Part shown: piece after piece, positions 47,346-58,055 of the stretch
Layout: the number at the start of each line of letters is the position of its first letter
How positions within the stretch are numbered: position 1 is the stretch's first letter
From: Sinorhizobium fredii NGR234
GTDB taxonomy: Bacteria; Pseudomonadota; Alphaproteobacteria; Rhizobiales; Rhizobiaceae
Length of the DNA: 64,000 bases
NCBI RefSeq assembly: GCF_000018545.1
Contig: NC_012587.1
Span: 2,946,001 to 3,010,000, forward strand
Direction of reading: 5' to 3'
Notes under the pieces: generated by a model
What the model was told of the DNA's origin: nothing
The model's database searches: none
Seen by the model: only the letters and a program-made list of their open reading frames with translations
Made by a program: the position numbers and the translations under genes

Positions 47346-48596
47346 ATGTTGAGAACCAGAGACGCCGGGAAAGGATTGCTTCTCTTGCGCCTGGCGCCGG
47401 TCTTCATGGCCGCCGCCGCAATGCTGGTTACTGGCTTCTTTGCCACCATGGCCGAGGCGCAGGAGCCCGCCCCGCGCCGCACCCTGTTTCAACGGCTCTT
47501 CGGCGGCTTCGCCCCGCAGCGACGATACCAGGACCCCAGCGCCTATCCGCCGCAGCCGAGGCCGCGTCGCATACAGAAGCGGCGGCAGCAGCCGGCCGAG
47601 CCGCAGCGGCCGCGCCAGCAGCGCGCCAAGCCGCGTGTCGCCGACGCCCCGCCGCCGGCACCCGTGGTGGAGAAGTCGCCCAATGCGAAAAAGGTTCTGG
47701 TGATCGGCGACTTCGTTGCCGGGAGCCTCGGCGACGGCCTGAAGACCGCCTTTGAAATGACGCCCGGCGTCGTGGTCGAAACGCGCGCCAACGGTTCCTC
47801 GGGTCTTGTCCGGGACGACTATTTCAACTGGCCGGGTAGCCTGCCGGGCTACGTCGCCGAGCTCAAGCCCTCGGTCATCGTCGTCAGCCTCGGCGCCAAT
47901 GACCGGCAGGCGATGCGGATCGGCGAAACCAAGGAGACGTTCCGCACCGACCTCTGGACGACCGAATACCGCAAGCGCGTCAACGCCCTCGCCGCGCTTG
48001 CCCGACAGGACAATCTGCCGCTTCTCTGGGTCGGCATGCCGCCCTTCCAATCGACCGCCATGACCGCCGACATGGTCACCTTCAACGGCATTTATCTCGA
48101 GGAAGCGGAGAAGGTCGGCGGTCAGTTCATCGACATCTGGGACGGCTTCGTCGATGAGGGAGGCAAGTTCGTGCTGACCGGCTCTGACATTAACGGCCAG
48201 CAGGTCCGCCTGCGCGGCTCCGACGGCATCAACCTGACCAAGGCCGGCAAGCGCAAGCTCGCCTTCTATGTCGAGAAGGACATCCGCAAGCTGCTCGGCG
48301 AGGCGGCCGCGGATGCGGCCGTGCCAGGCGCCGAGGGGCTCAAGGACCTCGTGGTGACCGCCCCGCTTGCCAACGAGGATATCGTCAAGACGCCGCCGAT
48401 CGGCGTGACCGATCCCGCGCTCGACGGCGCCACCGCCCTTTTGGGCGCGGGTGCCCCGCAGAAGGGCACCGGCAAGAGCCCGAGAGACCTGCTCGTCGAA
48501 AAGGGCGAAGTTCCGGCCGCCCCGGCCGGCCGCATCGACGATTTCAGGTTGGCAAAGCCCGAGACGGTGATCAGCAAGCCGCTGCTGCGGAATTGA
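47346..48596 (+). CDS. DUF459 SGNH-hydrolase-like protein
   Basis: 416 residues from the ATG at 47346. A hydrophobic segment (about 9-38) precedes an Arg/Pro/Gln-rich linker. The SGNH domain (about 115-310) has VLVIGDFVAGSL, where block I GDS is replaced by GDF (121-123), VSLGANDRQAM (block III-like, GxND), and DGINLTKAGKRKLAF near the end with the expected Asp but Asn in place of the usual His. Loss of the nucleophile Ser suggests a non-hydrolytic or altered role. The tail is Ala/Pro-rich. It follows the transglycosylase on the same strand. Confidence 0.82.
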   Translation: MLRTRDAGKGLLLLRLAPVFMAAAAMLVTGFFATMAEAQEPAPRRTLFQRLFGGFAPQRRYQDPSAYPPQPRPRRIQKRRQQPAEPQRPRQQRAKPRVADAPPPAPVVEKSPNAKKVLVIGDFVAGSLGDGLKTAFEMTPGVVVETRANGSSGLVRDDYFNWPGSLPGYVAELKPSVIVVSLGANDRQAMRIGETKETFRTDLWTTEYRKRVNALAALARQDNLPLLWVGMPPFQSTAMTADMVTFNGIYLEEAEKVGGQFIDIWDGFVDEGGKFVLTGSDINGQQVRLRGSDGINLTKAGKRKLAFYVEKDIRKLLGEAAADAAVPGAEGLKDLVVTAPLANEDIVKTPPIGVTDPALDGATALLGAGAPQKGTGKSPRDLLVEKGEVPAAPAGRIDDFRLAKPETVISKPLLRN

Positions 48597-48655
48597 GCGC
48601 GAGTCGCCAAGAACCCGGAACCGGCCTTGATGATCGTGTCAGCCTCCTCCAAGGG

Positions 48656-48811
48656 TGTCATCCTCGGGCTTGACCCAGGGCTTGACCCGAGGATCCATGC
48701 GCAAAGGTTCCTCGGCTCGGTTCGGCGTGTGCGTCGGTTCTCAGCGTGCGGTTGCGCGCGCACCGCGTTGGCGACCGTGCCTGGATCCTCGGGTCAAGCC
48801 CGAGGATGACA
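48656..48811. repeat. Large inverted repeat element (TGTCATCCTCGGG type)
   Basis: The left arm begins TGTCATCCTCGGGCTTGACC (48656) and ends at GAGGATCCA (48697). The right arm, GGATCCTCGGGTCAAGCC...GATGACA (48783-48811), is its complement. The left arm carries a 12-base tandem duplication (CAGGGCTTGACC) not found in the right arm. A palindrome of this type is scattered through many alphaproteobacterial genomes. No gene lies inside. Confidence 0.75.
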
Positions 48812-48880
48812 ACCATTGAAAGAGGCGGCCCAGCGGAAGTGCCGAGGGCGCATACACAGGAAGCGCTTAATTAACGCCAA

Positions 48881-50338
48881 CTACCGCGGCAGCACCGTCG
48901 ATCCCATCAGGGCCTCGTCGATCGCGCGGGCCGCCTGGCGGCCTTCGCGGATCGCCCAGACGACGAGCGACTGGCCGCGGCGGACGTCGCCGGCGGTCCA
49001 GAGCTTGTCGACCGAAGTCCGATAGTCCCGCTCGTTGGCAACGACGTTGGTCGAGCCGCGCCGGTCGGTATTCAGCGACAGCCTGTCGCCGAGATCCTTG
49101 AGCACGCTGGTGGTGAAGGGACCGCGGAAACCGATGGCGATGAAGGCGAGGTCGGCCTTGATGATGAACTCGGTACCGGCAATCGGCTTGCGCCGATCAT
49201 CCACCTGGCAGCACTTGACGCCCGTCAGGTTACCGTCCTCGTCGCCGACGAATTCGAGCGTCGCGACCTGGAATTCGCGAACCGCACCCTCGGCCTGGCT
49301 GGAGGAGGTGCGCATCTTCGTCGCCCAGAACGGCCAGACGGCGAGCTTGTCTTCCTTCTCCGGCGGCTGCGGGCGGATGTCGAGCTGCGTCACCTTGACC
49401 GCCCCCTGACGGAACGCGGTGCCGACGCAGTCGGACGCCGTGTCGCCGCCGCCGACGACGACCACATGCTTGCCGCCGGCAACGATCGGTTCGGACGGCC
49501 AGCCGACGCTGTCGATGTTCTCGCGGCCGACGCGGCGGTTCTGCTGCACCAGATAGGGCATGGCGTCATGCACGCCGATGAATTCGACGCCCGGGATTCC
49601 GGCATCGCGCGGGGTCTCGGAGCCGCCGCAATAGAGCACCGCGTCATGGTCGTCGAGCAGCGTCTGGACGGCCAGATCGACGCCGACATTGACGCCGCAG
49701 TGGAAGGTCACGCCTTCGCCCTTCATCTGCTCGACGCGGCGGTCAATGAAGTTCTTCTCCATCTTGAAATCCGGAATGCCGTAGCGCAGCAGCCCGCCGG
49801 GCTTCGACTCGCGCTCGTAAAGATGGACCTCGTGGCCGGCGCGGGCGAGCTGCTGGGCGGCCGCCATGCCGGCCGGACCGGAACCGATGACCGCGACCTT
49901 CTTGCCGGTCTTGGTGACGGCCGGCTGCGGCACGATGTAGCCCATCTCATAGGCCTTGTCGGCAATCGCCTGCTCGACCGTCTTGATCGCTACCGGCACG
50001 TCTTCGAGGTTCAGCGTGCAGGCTTCCTCGCAGGGAGCCGGGCAGACGCGGCCGGTGAATTCCGGGAAGTTGTTGGTCGAATGCAGGTTGCGGATCGCCT
50101 CGTCCCAGTTGCCGTTGTAGACGAGGTCGTTCCAGTCGGGGATCTGGTTGTGCACCGGACACCCGGTCGGCCCATGGCAGTAAGGAATGCCGCAGTCCAT
50201 GCAGCGAGCGGCCTGCTTCTGCACCTCCTGGTCGGACATCGGAATGGTGAATTCACGGAAATGGCGGATGCGGTCGGATGCCGGCTGGTACTTCGCCACC
50301 TGCCGGTCGATCTCGAGAAATCCAGTAACCTTGCCCAT
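48881..50338 (-). CDS. gltD: Glutamate synthase small subunit
   Basis: 485 residues. The electron-transfer beta subunit of NADPH glutamate synthase. Contains the two Cys clusters for 4Fe-4S binding ([19 protein letters not shown], about 46-64; and CPAPCEEAC, about 94-102), then FAD-binding [16 protein letters not shown] at about 150, and the NADPH-binding [18 protein letters not shown]. It follows gltB by 99 bp on the same strand. Confidence 0.98.
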   Translation of the reverse strand: MGKVTGFLEIDRQVAKYQPASDRIRHFREFTIPMSDQEVQKQAARCMDCGIPYCHGPTGCPVHNQIPDWNDLVYNGNWDEAIRNLHSTNNFPEFTGRVCPAPCEEACTLNLEDVPVAIKTVEQAIADKAYEMGYIVPQPAVTKTGKKVAVIGSGPAGMAAAQQLARAGHEVHLYERESKPGGLLRYGIPDFKMEKNFIDRRVEQMKGEGVTFHCGVNVGVDLAVQTLLDDHDAVLYCGGSETPRDAGIPGVEFIGVHDAMPYLVQQNRRVGRENIDSVGWPSEPIVAGGKHVVVVGGGDTASDCVGTAFRQGAVKVTQLDIRPQPPEKEDKLAVWPFWATKMRTSSSQAEGAVREFQVATLEFVGDEDGNLTGVKCCQVDDRRKPIAGTEFIIKADLAFIAIGFRGPFTTSVLKDLGDRLSLNTDRRGSTNVVANERDYRTSVDKLWTAGDVRRGQSLVVWAIREGRQAARAIDEALMGSTVLPR

Positions 50339-50437
50339 CTTACGATCCTGATATCTTCAAATCTGCACAGGCGCCCTCAGGCGCGTGATGGCCCCCGTCA
50401 CTAGGGACGGTTCGGGGGGCCGCTGTCACAGGGGCCG

Positions 50438-53400
50438 TTACTCGGCCGCTTCAGCGATTTTCATGCGCTCCATGTCCTCAAGCGCGCGGCGGTATTCGAC
50501 CGGCATGACCTTGCGGAATTTCGGCCGGTAATCCGCCCAGTGTTCGAGGATTTCCTTGGCGCGCGGCGAACCGGTGAAGTGCAGGTGGTTGGAGATGAGC
50601 TGGTAGAGCCGCTCCTCGTCGTGGCGCGTCATGTCGCCCGAGACGTCCACCCGCCCCTTGTACATGAGGTCGCCGCCGTGATGGTGCAGCTTCTCCAGCA
50701 TATCGTCCTCCTCCGGCACCGGCTGCAGCTCGACCATCGCCATGTTGCAGCGGCGGGCGAAGTCGCCCTCCTCGTCGAGCACATAGGCGACACCGCCGGA
50801 CATGCCGGCCGCGAAGTTGCGGCCCGTGCCGCCGAGCACGACGACGACGCCACCCGTCATGTATTCGCAGCCATGGTCGCCGACACCCTCGACGACCGCC
50901 ACCGCGCCGGAGTTGCGAACTGCGAAGCGCTCGCCGGCGACGCCGTTGAAGTAGCACTCGCCGGAGATCGCCCCGTAGAGCACGGTGTTGCCGACGATGA
51001 TCGACTGGTGCGGCACGATCCTGGCGTTTTCCGGCGGCCGGACGATGATGCGTCCGCCCGAAAGGCCCTTGCCGACATAGTCATTGCCGTCGCCGACGAG
51101 CTCGAAGGTGATGCCGCGCGCCAGGAATGCACCGAAGGACTGCCCCGCCGTGCCCTTGAGCGTGACGTGGATCGTGTCGTCCTTCAGGCCCTTATGGCCC
51201 CAGCGCTTGGCGAGCGCACCGGAGAGCATCGCGCCGGCCGAACGGTCGACGTTCTTGATCTCCGCCTCGAAGGCGACCGGCACCTTGGTTTCGAGCGCCA
51301 GTTTGGCCTTCTCGATCAGTCTGCGGTCGAGAATGTCGTCGATCGGATGGTTCTGGCGGGTCGTCCAGTAGGTCGCTTCCTTCGGCGCTTCCACCTTGTG
51401 GAAAATCTTCGAGAAGTCGAGGCCCCTGGCCTTCCAATGTTCGATCATCCGGTCACGCTCGAGCAGTTCCGATGCACCGATGATGTCATCGAGCTTCCTG
51501 ACCCCGAGCGAGGCGAGGATTTCGCGCACTTCCTCGGCGACGAAGAAGAAATAGTTGATGACGTGTTCCGGCGTGCCCTTGAAGCGCTTCCTCAAGACGG
51601 GATCCTGGGTGGCGACACCCACGGGACAGGTATTCAGGTGGCACTTGCGCATCATGATGCAGCCGGCCGCGATCAGCGGCGCGGTGGCAAAGCCGAATTC
51701 ATCCGCGCCGAGCAGCGCGCCGATGATGACGTCGCGGCCGGTCTTCAGGCCGCCGTCGACCTGAAGCGCGACGCGCGAGCGCAAGCCGTTCAGCACCAGC
51801 GTCTGCTGTGTTTCGGCAAGGCCGATTTCCCACGGGCTGCCGGCATGCTTCAGCGAGGTGAGCGGCGAGGCGCCGGTGCCGCCGTCGAAGCCGGCAATGG
51901 TGATGTGGTCGGCGCGCGCCTTGGCGACACCGGCCGCAACCGTACCGACGCCCACTTCGGACACCAGCTTGACCGAGATATCGGCCTCCGGGTTGACGTT
52001 CTTCAGATCGTAGATCAGCTGCGCCAGGTCTTCGATCGAATAGATGTCGTGGTGCGGCGGCGGCGAGATAAGGCCGACGCCCGGTGTCGAATGCCGGGTC
52101 TTGGCGACGGTCGCATCCACCTTGTGGCCGGGCAACTGACCGCCCTCGCCGGGCTTCGCGCCCTGCGCCACCTTGATCTGCAGCACGTCGGCATTGACCA
52201 GGTATTCGGTGGTGACGCCGAAGCGGCCGGAGGCGATCTGCTTGATCGCCGAGCGCTCCGGATTCATCGAACCGTCCGGCAGCGGCAGGTAGCGATCGCT
52301 CTCCTCGCCGCCCTCGCCGGTGTTCGACTTGCCGCCGATCCGGTTCATCGCCTTGGCCAAGGTCGTATGCGCCTCGCGGCTGATCGAGCCGAAGGACATC
52401 GCCCCGGTCGAGAAGCGCTTGACGATCTCGGCTGCCGGCTCGACTTCCTCGACCGGAACCGGCTTGCGGCCGGCGGCTTCGGCGCTCTTGATGGTGAAGA
52501 GGCCGCGGATCGTGTTCATGCGCAACGCCGTCGCGTTCACCATTTCGGCGAATTCGCGGTAGCGGTCATCGGCATTGCCGCGCACCGCATGCTGCAGCGA
52601 GGCGATGGCGTCCGGCGTCCAGGCATGGCTCTCGCCGCGCATCCGGAAGGCGTATTCGCCGCCGATGTCGAGCGTGTTGGCCAGCACCGGGTCGGCGCCG
52701 AAGGCGGCCTTGTGGCGGGTCACCGTTTCGGCCGAGATCTCCTCGAGGCCGATCCCCTCGATCGTCGTCGCGGTGCCGAAGAAATACTTGTCGACCAGCT
52801 TCGACGACAGGCCGACGGCGTCGAAGATCTGCGCGCCGCAATAGGACTGATAGGTCGAGATGCCCATCTTCGACATGACCTTGAGGATGCCCTTGCCGAC
52901 CGCCTTGATATAGCGGTAGACGACCTCCTTCTCGTCGACTTCCTTCGGGAAATCGCCGCGCTTGTGCATGTCCACGAGCGTGTCGAAGGCGAGATAGGGA
53001 TTGATCGCTTCCGCGCCATAGCCGGCGAGCAGGCAGAAGTGATGCACCTCGCGCGGTTCGCCCGATTCCAGCACGATACCGACCGAAGTGCGCAGGCCCT
53101 TGCGGATCAGGTGGTGATGCACGGCCGCGGTGGCGAGCAGCGCAGGGATCGCGACGCGATCCGGCCCGATCTGCCGGTCGGAGAGCACGATGATGTTGTA
53201 GCCGCCCTTGACGGCCGCTTCGGCCCGCTCGCAAAGCCGGTCCAGCATTTCCGGCATGCCTTCCGCGCCGCGCGAAATGTCATAGGTGAAGTCGAGCGTC
53301 TTCGTGTCGAAGCGGTCTTCGGTGTGGCCGATCGAACGGATCTTCTCGAGGTCGCCATTCGTCAGGATCGGCTGGCGGACTTCCAATCGCTTGGCATGCG

Positions 53401-55162
53401 CCATGCCGGCGTGGTCGAGGATGTTCGGCCGCGGACCGATGAACGAGACGAGGCTCATTACCAGTTCCTCGCGGATCGGGTCGATCGGCGGGTTGGTGAC
53501 CTGGGCGAAGTTCTGCTTGAAGTAGGTGTAGAGCAGCTTCGGCTTGTCGGACATCGCCGAAATCGGCGTGTCGGTGCCCATCGAGCCGATCGCTTCCTGG
53601 CCGGTCGTCGCCATCGGCGACATCAGAAGCTTGGTGTCTTCCTGGCTGTAGCCGAAAGCCTGCTGGCGGTCGATCAGCGACACGTCGCGACGCAGCGCGC
53701 GGGGCTCGACCGGCTTCAGGTCTTCGAGGATCAGCTGCGTATCGCCGAGCCACTGGCGGTAGGGATGCTTGCCGGCAAGCGACGACTTCACCTCTTCGTC
53801 GGAGATGATGCGGCCCTCTTCCATGTCGATCAGCAGCATCTTGCCCGGCTGCAGGCGCCACTTCTTGACGATCTTTTCCTCATCGACCGGCAGCACGCCG
53901 GCTTCCGACGCCATGATGACGCGGTCGTCACTGGTGACGATGTAGCGGGCCGGGCGCAGGCCGTTGCGGTCGAGCGTGGCGCCGATCTGGCGGCCATCGG
54001 TGAAGGCGACTGCCGCCGGCCCGTCCCACGGCTCCATGAGCGCCGCATGATACTCGTAGAACGCCTTGCGTTCCGGCGACATCAGCTGGTTGCCGGCCCA
54101 GGCTTCCGGGATCAGCATCATCACCGCATGCGACAGCGAATAGCCGCCCTGCACGAGGAACTCGAGCGCGTTGTCGAAACAGGCGGTGTCGGACTGACCC
54201 TCGTAGGAGATCGGCCAGAGCTTGGAGATGTCGTCGCCGAACAGCGGCGAGGAAACCGACGCCTGCCGCGCCGCCATCCAGTTGACGTTGCCGCGCAGCG
54301 TGTTGATCTCGCCGTTGTGCGCCACCATGCGGTAGGGATGTGCCAGCTTCCAGGACGGGAAGGTGTTCGTCGAGAAGCGCTGGTGAACCAGCGCCACCGC
54401 CGACTGGAAGCGCTTGTCGGCGAGGTCTTTGTAATAGGCACCGACCTGATAGGCGAGGAACATGCCCTTGTAGACGATGGTCGAGGTCGACAGCGACACG
54501 ACATAGAAGCCGAGGTCGCCGCCATCCGCTTCCGCATAGATGCGGTTGGAGATCACCTTGCGCAGCGTGAAGAGCCGCCGCTCAAACTCGGCATTGGTGG
54601 CAGCGTCTCGGCCGGCGCCGATGAAGACCTGCACATGGTGCGGCTCGGTGGCGGCGATGTCGGGCGCCTTGGAGAGCGACGAATTGTCGACCGGAACGTC
54701 GCGGAAGCCGAGCAGATGCTGGCCTTCCTCGGCCACCACCTCGCTGATGACCTCCTTGAAATGGGCGATAAGCTTTTCGTCGCGCGGCATGAAGAGATAG
54801 CCGACGGCATATTCGCCGGCCTTTGGCAGGGTGACCCCTTGGCTTGCCATCTCCTCGCGGAAGAAGCGGTCGGGAATCTGCACGAGAATGCCCGCGCCGT
54901 CACCCATCAGCGGGTCGGCGCCGACGGCGCCGCGATGCGTCAGGTTTTCGAGCATGAAGAGGCCGTCGCGCACGATCTGGTGCGACTTCTCCCCCTTCAA
55001 ATGCGCCACGAAGCCGACGCCACAGGCATCGTGTTCGTTGCGCGGATCATAGAGGCCCTGTCTTCGCGGCAGACCGGAGGGGAATGCGGGCGTTTTCACA
55101 GCCGTCGCGGCACTGTGCGCGAGGTTGGGCCCAATCTGTTGTGATGGCGAATGATCCGTCAC
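50438..55162 (-). CDS. gltB: Glutamate synthase large subunit
   Basis: 1574 residues, starting at a GTG with GGAGGG ahead. Amidotransferase domain begins at Cys47 ([11 protein letters not shown]), so a 46-residue propeptide is probably removed to free the N-terminal nucleophile. Central and synthase domains follow with [49 protein letters not shown] and [10 protein letters not shown], then the C-terminal beta-helix ([21 protein letters not shown]). With GltD it makes two glutamates from glutamine and 2-oxoglutarate. A long frame is open on the opposite strand but is a GC artefact. Confidence 0.98.
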   Translation of the reverse strand: MTDHSPSQQIGPNLAHSAATAVKTPAFPSGLPRRQGLYDPRNEHDACGVGFVAHLKGEKSHQIVRDGLFMLENLTHRGAVGADPLMGDGAGILVQIPDRFFREEMASQGVTLPKAGEYAVGYLFMPRDEKLIAHFKEVISEVVAEEGQHLLGFRDVPVDNSSLSKAPDIAATEPHHVQVFIGAGRDAATNAEFERRLFTLRKVISNRIYAEADGGDLGFYVVSLSTSTIVYKGMFLAYQVGAYYKDLADKRFQSAVALVHQRFSTNTFPSWKLAHPYRMVAHNGEINTLRGNVNWMAARQASVSSPLFGDDISKLWPISYEGQSDTACFDNALEFLVQGGYSLSHAVMMLIPEAWAGNQLMSPERKAFYEYHAALMEPWDGPAAVAFTDGRQIGATLDRNGLRPARYIVTSDDRVIMASEAGVLPVDEEKIVKKWRLQPGKMLLIDMEEGRIISDEEVKSSLAGKHPYRQWLGDTQLILEDLKPVEPRALRRDVSLIDRQQAFGYSQEDTKLLMSPMATTGQEAIGSMGTDTPISAMSDKPKLLYTYFKQNFAQVTNPPIDPIREELVMSLVSFIGPRPNILDHAGMAHAKRLEVRQPILTNGDLEKIRSIGHTEDRFDTKTLDFTYDISRGAEGMPEMLDRLCERAEAAVKGGYNIIVLSDRQIGPDRVAIPALLATAAVHHHLIRKGLRTSVGIVLESGEPREVHHFCLLAGYGAEAINPYLAFDTLVDMHKRGDFPKEVDEKEVVYRYIKAVGKGILKVMSKMGISTYQSYCGAQIFDAVGLSSKLVDKYFFGTATTIEGIGLEEISAETVTRHKAAFGADPVLANTLDIGGEYAFRMRGESHAWTPDAIASLQHAVRGNADDRYREFAEMVNATALRMNTIRGLFTIKSAEAAGRKPVPVEEVEPAAEIVKRFSTGAMSFGSISREAHTTLAKAMNRIGGKSNTGEGGEESDRYLPLPDGSMNPERSAIKQIASGRFGVTTEYLVNADVLQIKVAQGAKPGEGGQLPGHKVDATVAKTRHSTPGVGLISPPPHHDIYSIEDLAQLIYDLKNVNPEADISVKLVSEVGVGTVAAGVAKARADHITIAGFDGGTGASPLTSLKHAGSPWEIGLAETQQTLVLNGLRSRVALQVDGGLKTGRDVIIGALLGADEFGFATAPLIAAGCIMMRKCHLNTCPVGVATQDPVLRKRFKGTPEHVINYFFFVAEEVREILASLGVRKLDDIIGASELLERDRMIEHWKARGLDFSKIFHKVEAPKEATYWTTRQNHPIDDILDRRLIEKAKLALETKVPVAFEAEIKNVDRSAGAMLSGALAKRWGHKGLKDDTIHVTLKGTAGQSFGAFLARGITFELVGDGNDYVGKGLSGGRIIVRPPENARIVPHQSIIVGNTVLYGAISGECYFNGVAGERFAVRNSGAVAVVEGVGDHGCEYMTGGVVVVLGGTGRNFAAGMSGGVAYVLDEEGDFARRCNMAMVELQPVPEEDDMLEKLHHHGGDLMYKGRVDVSGDMTRHDEERLYQLISNHLHFTGSPRAKEILEHWADYRPKFRKVMPVEYRRALEDMERMKIAEAAE

Positions 55163-55716
55163 CGTCTTCCCTCCTGTTGAACCCGGAATCCCGGGCGATA
55201 ACGCGGCCCGCGCGCTATCGCCACGTTGCGTTTTCGCATTGCGGCAAGCCGGGGCATTATCGTCGCATGATCCTGATCAGGTCGCAAATAAAGCGCTGCT
55301 CATCAGGCACGAATGTCCGCGACCATGGTGATGGCAGGCGATAACAGCCGCATGAAATACGGCCAAACCCCTTGCGCTCCACCGCCGAGGCCGCTTTTCG
55401 CAGGCCTTCCGGCGATTGTTCCGGTCCCTAGACCGAAATAGGACAGCAAACCTGTCCTATTTCATGCGCTCTATGCCAGAAAGCGCCCCCCTCTGCAAGG
55501 GCATGGTCGCAAATAATAGAGGAGATTTTGCCGAACATTGCCGAAAATTTCGCAGTTTTGAAATTAAATTACGCGGCCGGGCCGGTTTCTTACCTTTGGT
55601 TTCAAAGTGGTCTCCTGTTGGCCTTGGCTCCCAGCAAATCATTGCGCGCCGGACCAACTCGGCTAAGGTCTCGCCGAAGCGGCCGCCAAAGGCCCGAGAG
55701 ACAGGGTGATTTGCCA
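55163..55716. other. Large interval between gltB and the threonine aldolase gene
   Basis: 554 bp between divergent starts. It includes a 12-base perfect inverted repeat (55435-55463). Two in-frame Met codons at 55416 and 55528 open short frames that show no family pattern. The stretch 55500-55620 is more AT-rich than average (AAATAATAGAGGAG, TTTTGAAATTAAATTACG) and could hold a promoter. No RNA gene was recognised. Confidence 0.5.
55435..55463. promoter_or_regulatory. 12-bp perfect inverted repeat, candidate operator
   Basis: GAAATAGGACAG (55435-55446) and CTGTCCTATTTC (55452-55463) with a CAAAC spacer. There is no T-tract after it, so it is unlikely to be a terminator. It lies about 270 bp from each of the divergent starts of gltB and the aldolase gene. 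Confidence 0.5.
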
Positions 55717-56763
55717 ATGATATTCGCCTCCGACAACTGGGCTGGCGCCCATCCGGCCATTGCCGAGAACCTCGCCGCGCATTCCCACGGCTATGTCCCG
55801 GCCTACGGCACGAGCGAACTCGACCGGAAAGTGGAAAAGCGCCTGTCGGAGATTTTCGAAAGGGAAGTCGCGGTGTTCTTCGTCGGCACCGGAACGGCCG
55901 CCAATTCGCTTGCGCTGGCGAGTGCCAACCGTCTGGGCGGCGTCGTCTTCTGCCACCGAGAGGCGCATGTGAATGTCGACGAATGCGGCGCGCCCGAATT
56001 CTTCTCGCATGGTGCCAGACTGAGCCCGGTCGATGGCGAGCTTGGCAAGATGGAGGCGGCAAGGCTCGAGACGGGGATCCGCCGGTTTCCGCCGGAATTC
56101 GTGCATGGCGGCCAGCCGATGGCGGTGACGCTGACGCAGGCGACCGAGAGCGGTACCGTCTATTCGCTTGCCGAGATCGAGGCGATCGCCGCGATCGCCA
56201 AATCCCACAAGCTGCCGCTGCACATGGACGGTGCACGTTTTGCCAATGCCCTCGTCAGCCTCGACGTCATGCCGGCCGAGATGACCTGGAAGCGAGGCGT
56301 CGACCTTTTGTCCTTCGGCGGGACGAAGAACGGCTGCTGGTGCGCCGAGGCCCTCATTCTCTTCGACCTCTCCAAGGCACACGACATGCACTTCCTGCGC
56401 AAGCGCTCGGCCCAGCTCTTTTCGAAGTCGCGCTTCATCGCCGCCCAGTTCGATGCCTATCTTGCCGGCGATCTATGGCTCGATCTGGCCCGCCATTCGA
56501 ACACCATGGCGCGTCGCCTGGCGGAGGGAATCTCGGCTTCGCCCGAGAGCCGGCTGGCCTGGGCACCGGACGCCAATGAGGTCTTCGTGATCCTGAAGAA
56601 CAGCGCGGCAACGCGGCTGAAGCAGCAGGGGGCGGTCTTCTACGACTGGCCCGTGCCGCACCATCTCGCCGGCAGCCTTGCCGAGGACGAGGGCCTCTAC
56701 CGGTTGGTCACCAGTTTTGCCACGCAAGCCGAAGACGTCGACCGATTCGTCGCCTCCTGCTGA
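55717..56763 (+). CDS. ltaE: Low-specificity L-threonine aldolase
   Basis: 348 residues from the ATG at 55717; the open frame extends upstream without family sequence. PLP-dependent beta-eliminating lyase family. Starts with FASDNWAGAHPAI, and has the PLP Lys204 in SFGGTKNG, HMDGARFANAL, and CHREAHVNVDECGAPEFFS. Splits threonine or allo-threonine into glycine and acetaldehyde. A degenerate group II intron lies just downstream on the other strand. Confidence 0.9.
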   Translation: MIFASDNWAGAHPAIAENLAAHSHGYVPAYGTSELDRKVEKRLSEIFEREVAVFFVGTGTAANSLALASANRLGGVVFCHREAHVNVDECGAPEFFSHGARLSPVDGELGKMEAARLETGIRRFPPEFVHGGQPMAVTLTQATESGTVYSLAEIEAIAAIAKSHKLPLHMDGARFANALVSLDVMPAEMTWKRGVDLLSFGGTKNGCWCAEALILFDLSKAHDMHFLRKRSAQLFSKSRFIAAQFDAYLAGDLWLDLARHSNTMARRLAEGISASPESRLAWAPDANEVFVILKNSAATRLKQQGAVFYDWPVPHHLAGSLAEDEGLYRLVTSFATQAEDVDRFVASC

Positions 56764-56783
56764 GGGCGGACGCGCAGCAATGG

Positions 56784-57435
56784 ATCGGGTAGGAGGGAGC
56801 CTTACGGCATCCCTCCTCCCACACCACCGTGCGTACGGTTCCGTACACGGCGGTTCCCGACATCCTCGGCGTCGTGGTCCTCAATGCCTGTCACCTTATA
56901 AGCGCCCAGCTTTGTCTCACGGATTCCGTCCGCTACTTCCAGCTTTAGGTCCTCTTGCGAGGCATCTGCTCAAGGCGATCAGAAAAGCGGTCCTTGCTTC
57001 GCATGTCAGGTTCAGCCCTTCACCGCTTGGTCCGGCTACTACGGCCTCTGCTGACTCCTGCCGCCCCATCCCGACGCCTTTCGACGCCGGTAGCACATCT
57101 GTCTCCAGAGGCAGGCCGGCAGGTCTCCCAGGGTAAAACGCGCGACCTTCGTGCCATATACCTGTCGCATCTACGCCCGCACCCTCCGGGTGATATCGGG
57201 CTTCGGGCACTTTGGCTCCCTCGCCCGGATGCGGACGCCTTATATGCGCTTCCTGTTCGTCAGGCCGGCACTTTGCTTACAGCTTCCTTCAGACCCCGCC
57301 TCGCGACGACGCCCTTGCTGTTCGGCTAACGGTTCCCATCACCAGGGCCCGTAGAGGACTTCCACCTCCAAGTCATCGACCGGATACCATCCCGATCAAA
57401 CGGTGCTTTCGCACCACGCGCCATGCCTGGCGCAC
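56784..57435 (-). mobile_element. ORF-less group II intron, bacterial class C-like
   Basis: On the minus strand the element begins GTGCGCC at 57435 and ends CTACCCGAT at 56784, the usual intron ends. A domain V hairpin lies at 56821-56856: a nine-base lower stem (ACCGCCGTG/CACGGTGGT), a two-base CG bulge, a four-base upper stem and a GAAC loop. It contains the CGC triad typical of class C. A domain VI-like stem (GGGAGGAGGG/CTCCCTCC) follows. The 652-base length leaves no room for a reverse transcriptase, so the encoded protein is lost. It is inserted immediately after the hsp20 terminator, the site preferred by class C introns. Confidence 0.75.
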
Positions 57436-57437
57436 CA

Positions 57438-57467
57438 ATAAAAAACGGCGCCCCATGGGCGCCGTTT
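57438..57467 (-). terminator. Intrinsic terminator of hsp20
   Basis: AAACGGCGCCC and GGGCGCCGTTT (57443-57467) form a perfect 11-base stem around CAT. On the minus strand TTTTTATT follows, directly before the intron's GTGCG. The AAA on the other side makes it weakly bidirectional. Confidence 0.93.
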
Positions 57468-57489
57468 CTGGAAGTCTTAATCGTTGACG

Positions 57490-57951
57490 TCAGGCGTTCT
57501 GGGCCTCGATCTGCTTGGGCTGAGAGGAGACCGAAGCAATCGCGATACGGCGCGGCTTTGCCGCTTCCGGAATCTCGCGCACGAGATCGACATGGAGCAG
57601 GCCGTTCTTCAGCGACGCCGCTCGGATCTCGACATGGTCGGCAAGCTGGAAGCGGCGCTCGAAGGCGCGCTTGGCGATGCCGCGATGGAGAAACTGGCTT
57701 TCCTCGCCCTTCTCCTCGCTCTTTTCGCCCTTGATCGTCAGCGTGTTTTCACGCGCTTCGACCGAAAGCTCGCTCTCGTCGAAGCCGGCAACGGCCATGG
57801 TGATGCGATAGGCGTTTTCGCCGGTCCGCTCGATGTTATAGGGCGGATAGGTCTGCGCCTGATCGGGCTGGCCGAGGCTGTCGAGCATGGTGAACAGGCG
57901 ATCGAAGCCGACGGTGGAGCGGTAGAGGGGGGAAAAATCAAAGTGACGCAT
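57490..57951 (-). CDS. ibpA: Small heat-shock protein Hsp20 (IbpA type)
   Basis: 153 residues from the ATG at 57951 with AAGGAGG five bases ahead. N-terminal FDFSPLYRSTVGFDRLFTMLD is typical of class A rhizobial sHSPs; the alpha-crystallin domain runs YNIERTGENAYRITMAVAGFDESELSV to RAASLKNGLLHVDLVREIPEAAKPRRI, including the LxNGLLxV and P-x-A-x-K motifs. It is a chaperone that holds unfolding proteins. The upstream DNA carries an RpoH promoter and a ROSE-like leader, so control is by both heat-shock sigma factor and RNA melting. Confidence 0.95.
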   Translation of the reverse strand: MRHFDFSPLYRSTVGFDRLFTMLDSLGQPDQAQTYPPYNIERTGENAYRITMAVAGFDESELSVEARENTLTIKGEKSEEKGEESQFLHRGIAKRAFERRFQLADHVEIRAASLKNGLLHVDLVREIPEAAKPRRIAIASVSSQPKQIEAQNA

Positions 57952-58048
57952 GGTGTCCTCCTTCAAGAGCAACGGTTTGCGATGTCTGGCCTGCCACCCC
58001 GAAAGGCTGTGACGCGACCGGTGAACGGACCCGTCTTCGGCGTCCGCA
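57952..58048 (-). ncRNA. ROSE-like RNA thermometer in the hsp20 leader
   Basis: The last hairpin (57955-57973) pairs GTT-CTCT with the Shine-Dalgarno segment GGAGGAC, with the G of the TTGCT box bulged and a TGAA loop. This fully sequesters the ribosome-binding site, and a bulged G opposite the SD is the hallmark of ROSE elements. Upstream hairpins include CGGAC/GTCCG and GCCTTTCGGGGTGGC. Leader length of about 97 bases from the predicted start fits ROSE. The SD should melt free at heat-shock temperature. Confidence 0.75.
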
Positions 58049-58055
58049 ACCAAGA

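Noticed and set aside
50540..55144. Open frame of over 1500 codons on the plus strand opposite gltB
   Set aside because: Its translation is low-complexity (Arg, Asp, Val, Gly, Leu) with no domain, mirroring the GC-rich codons of gltB on the other strand.
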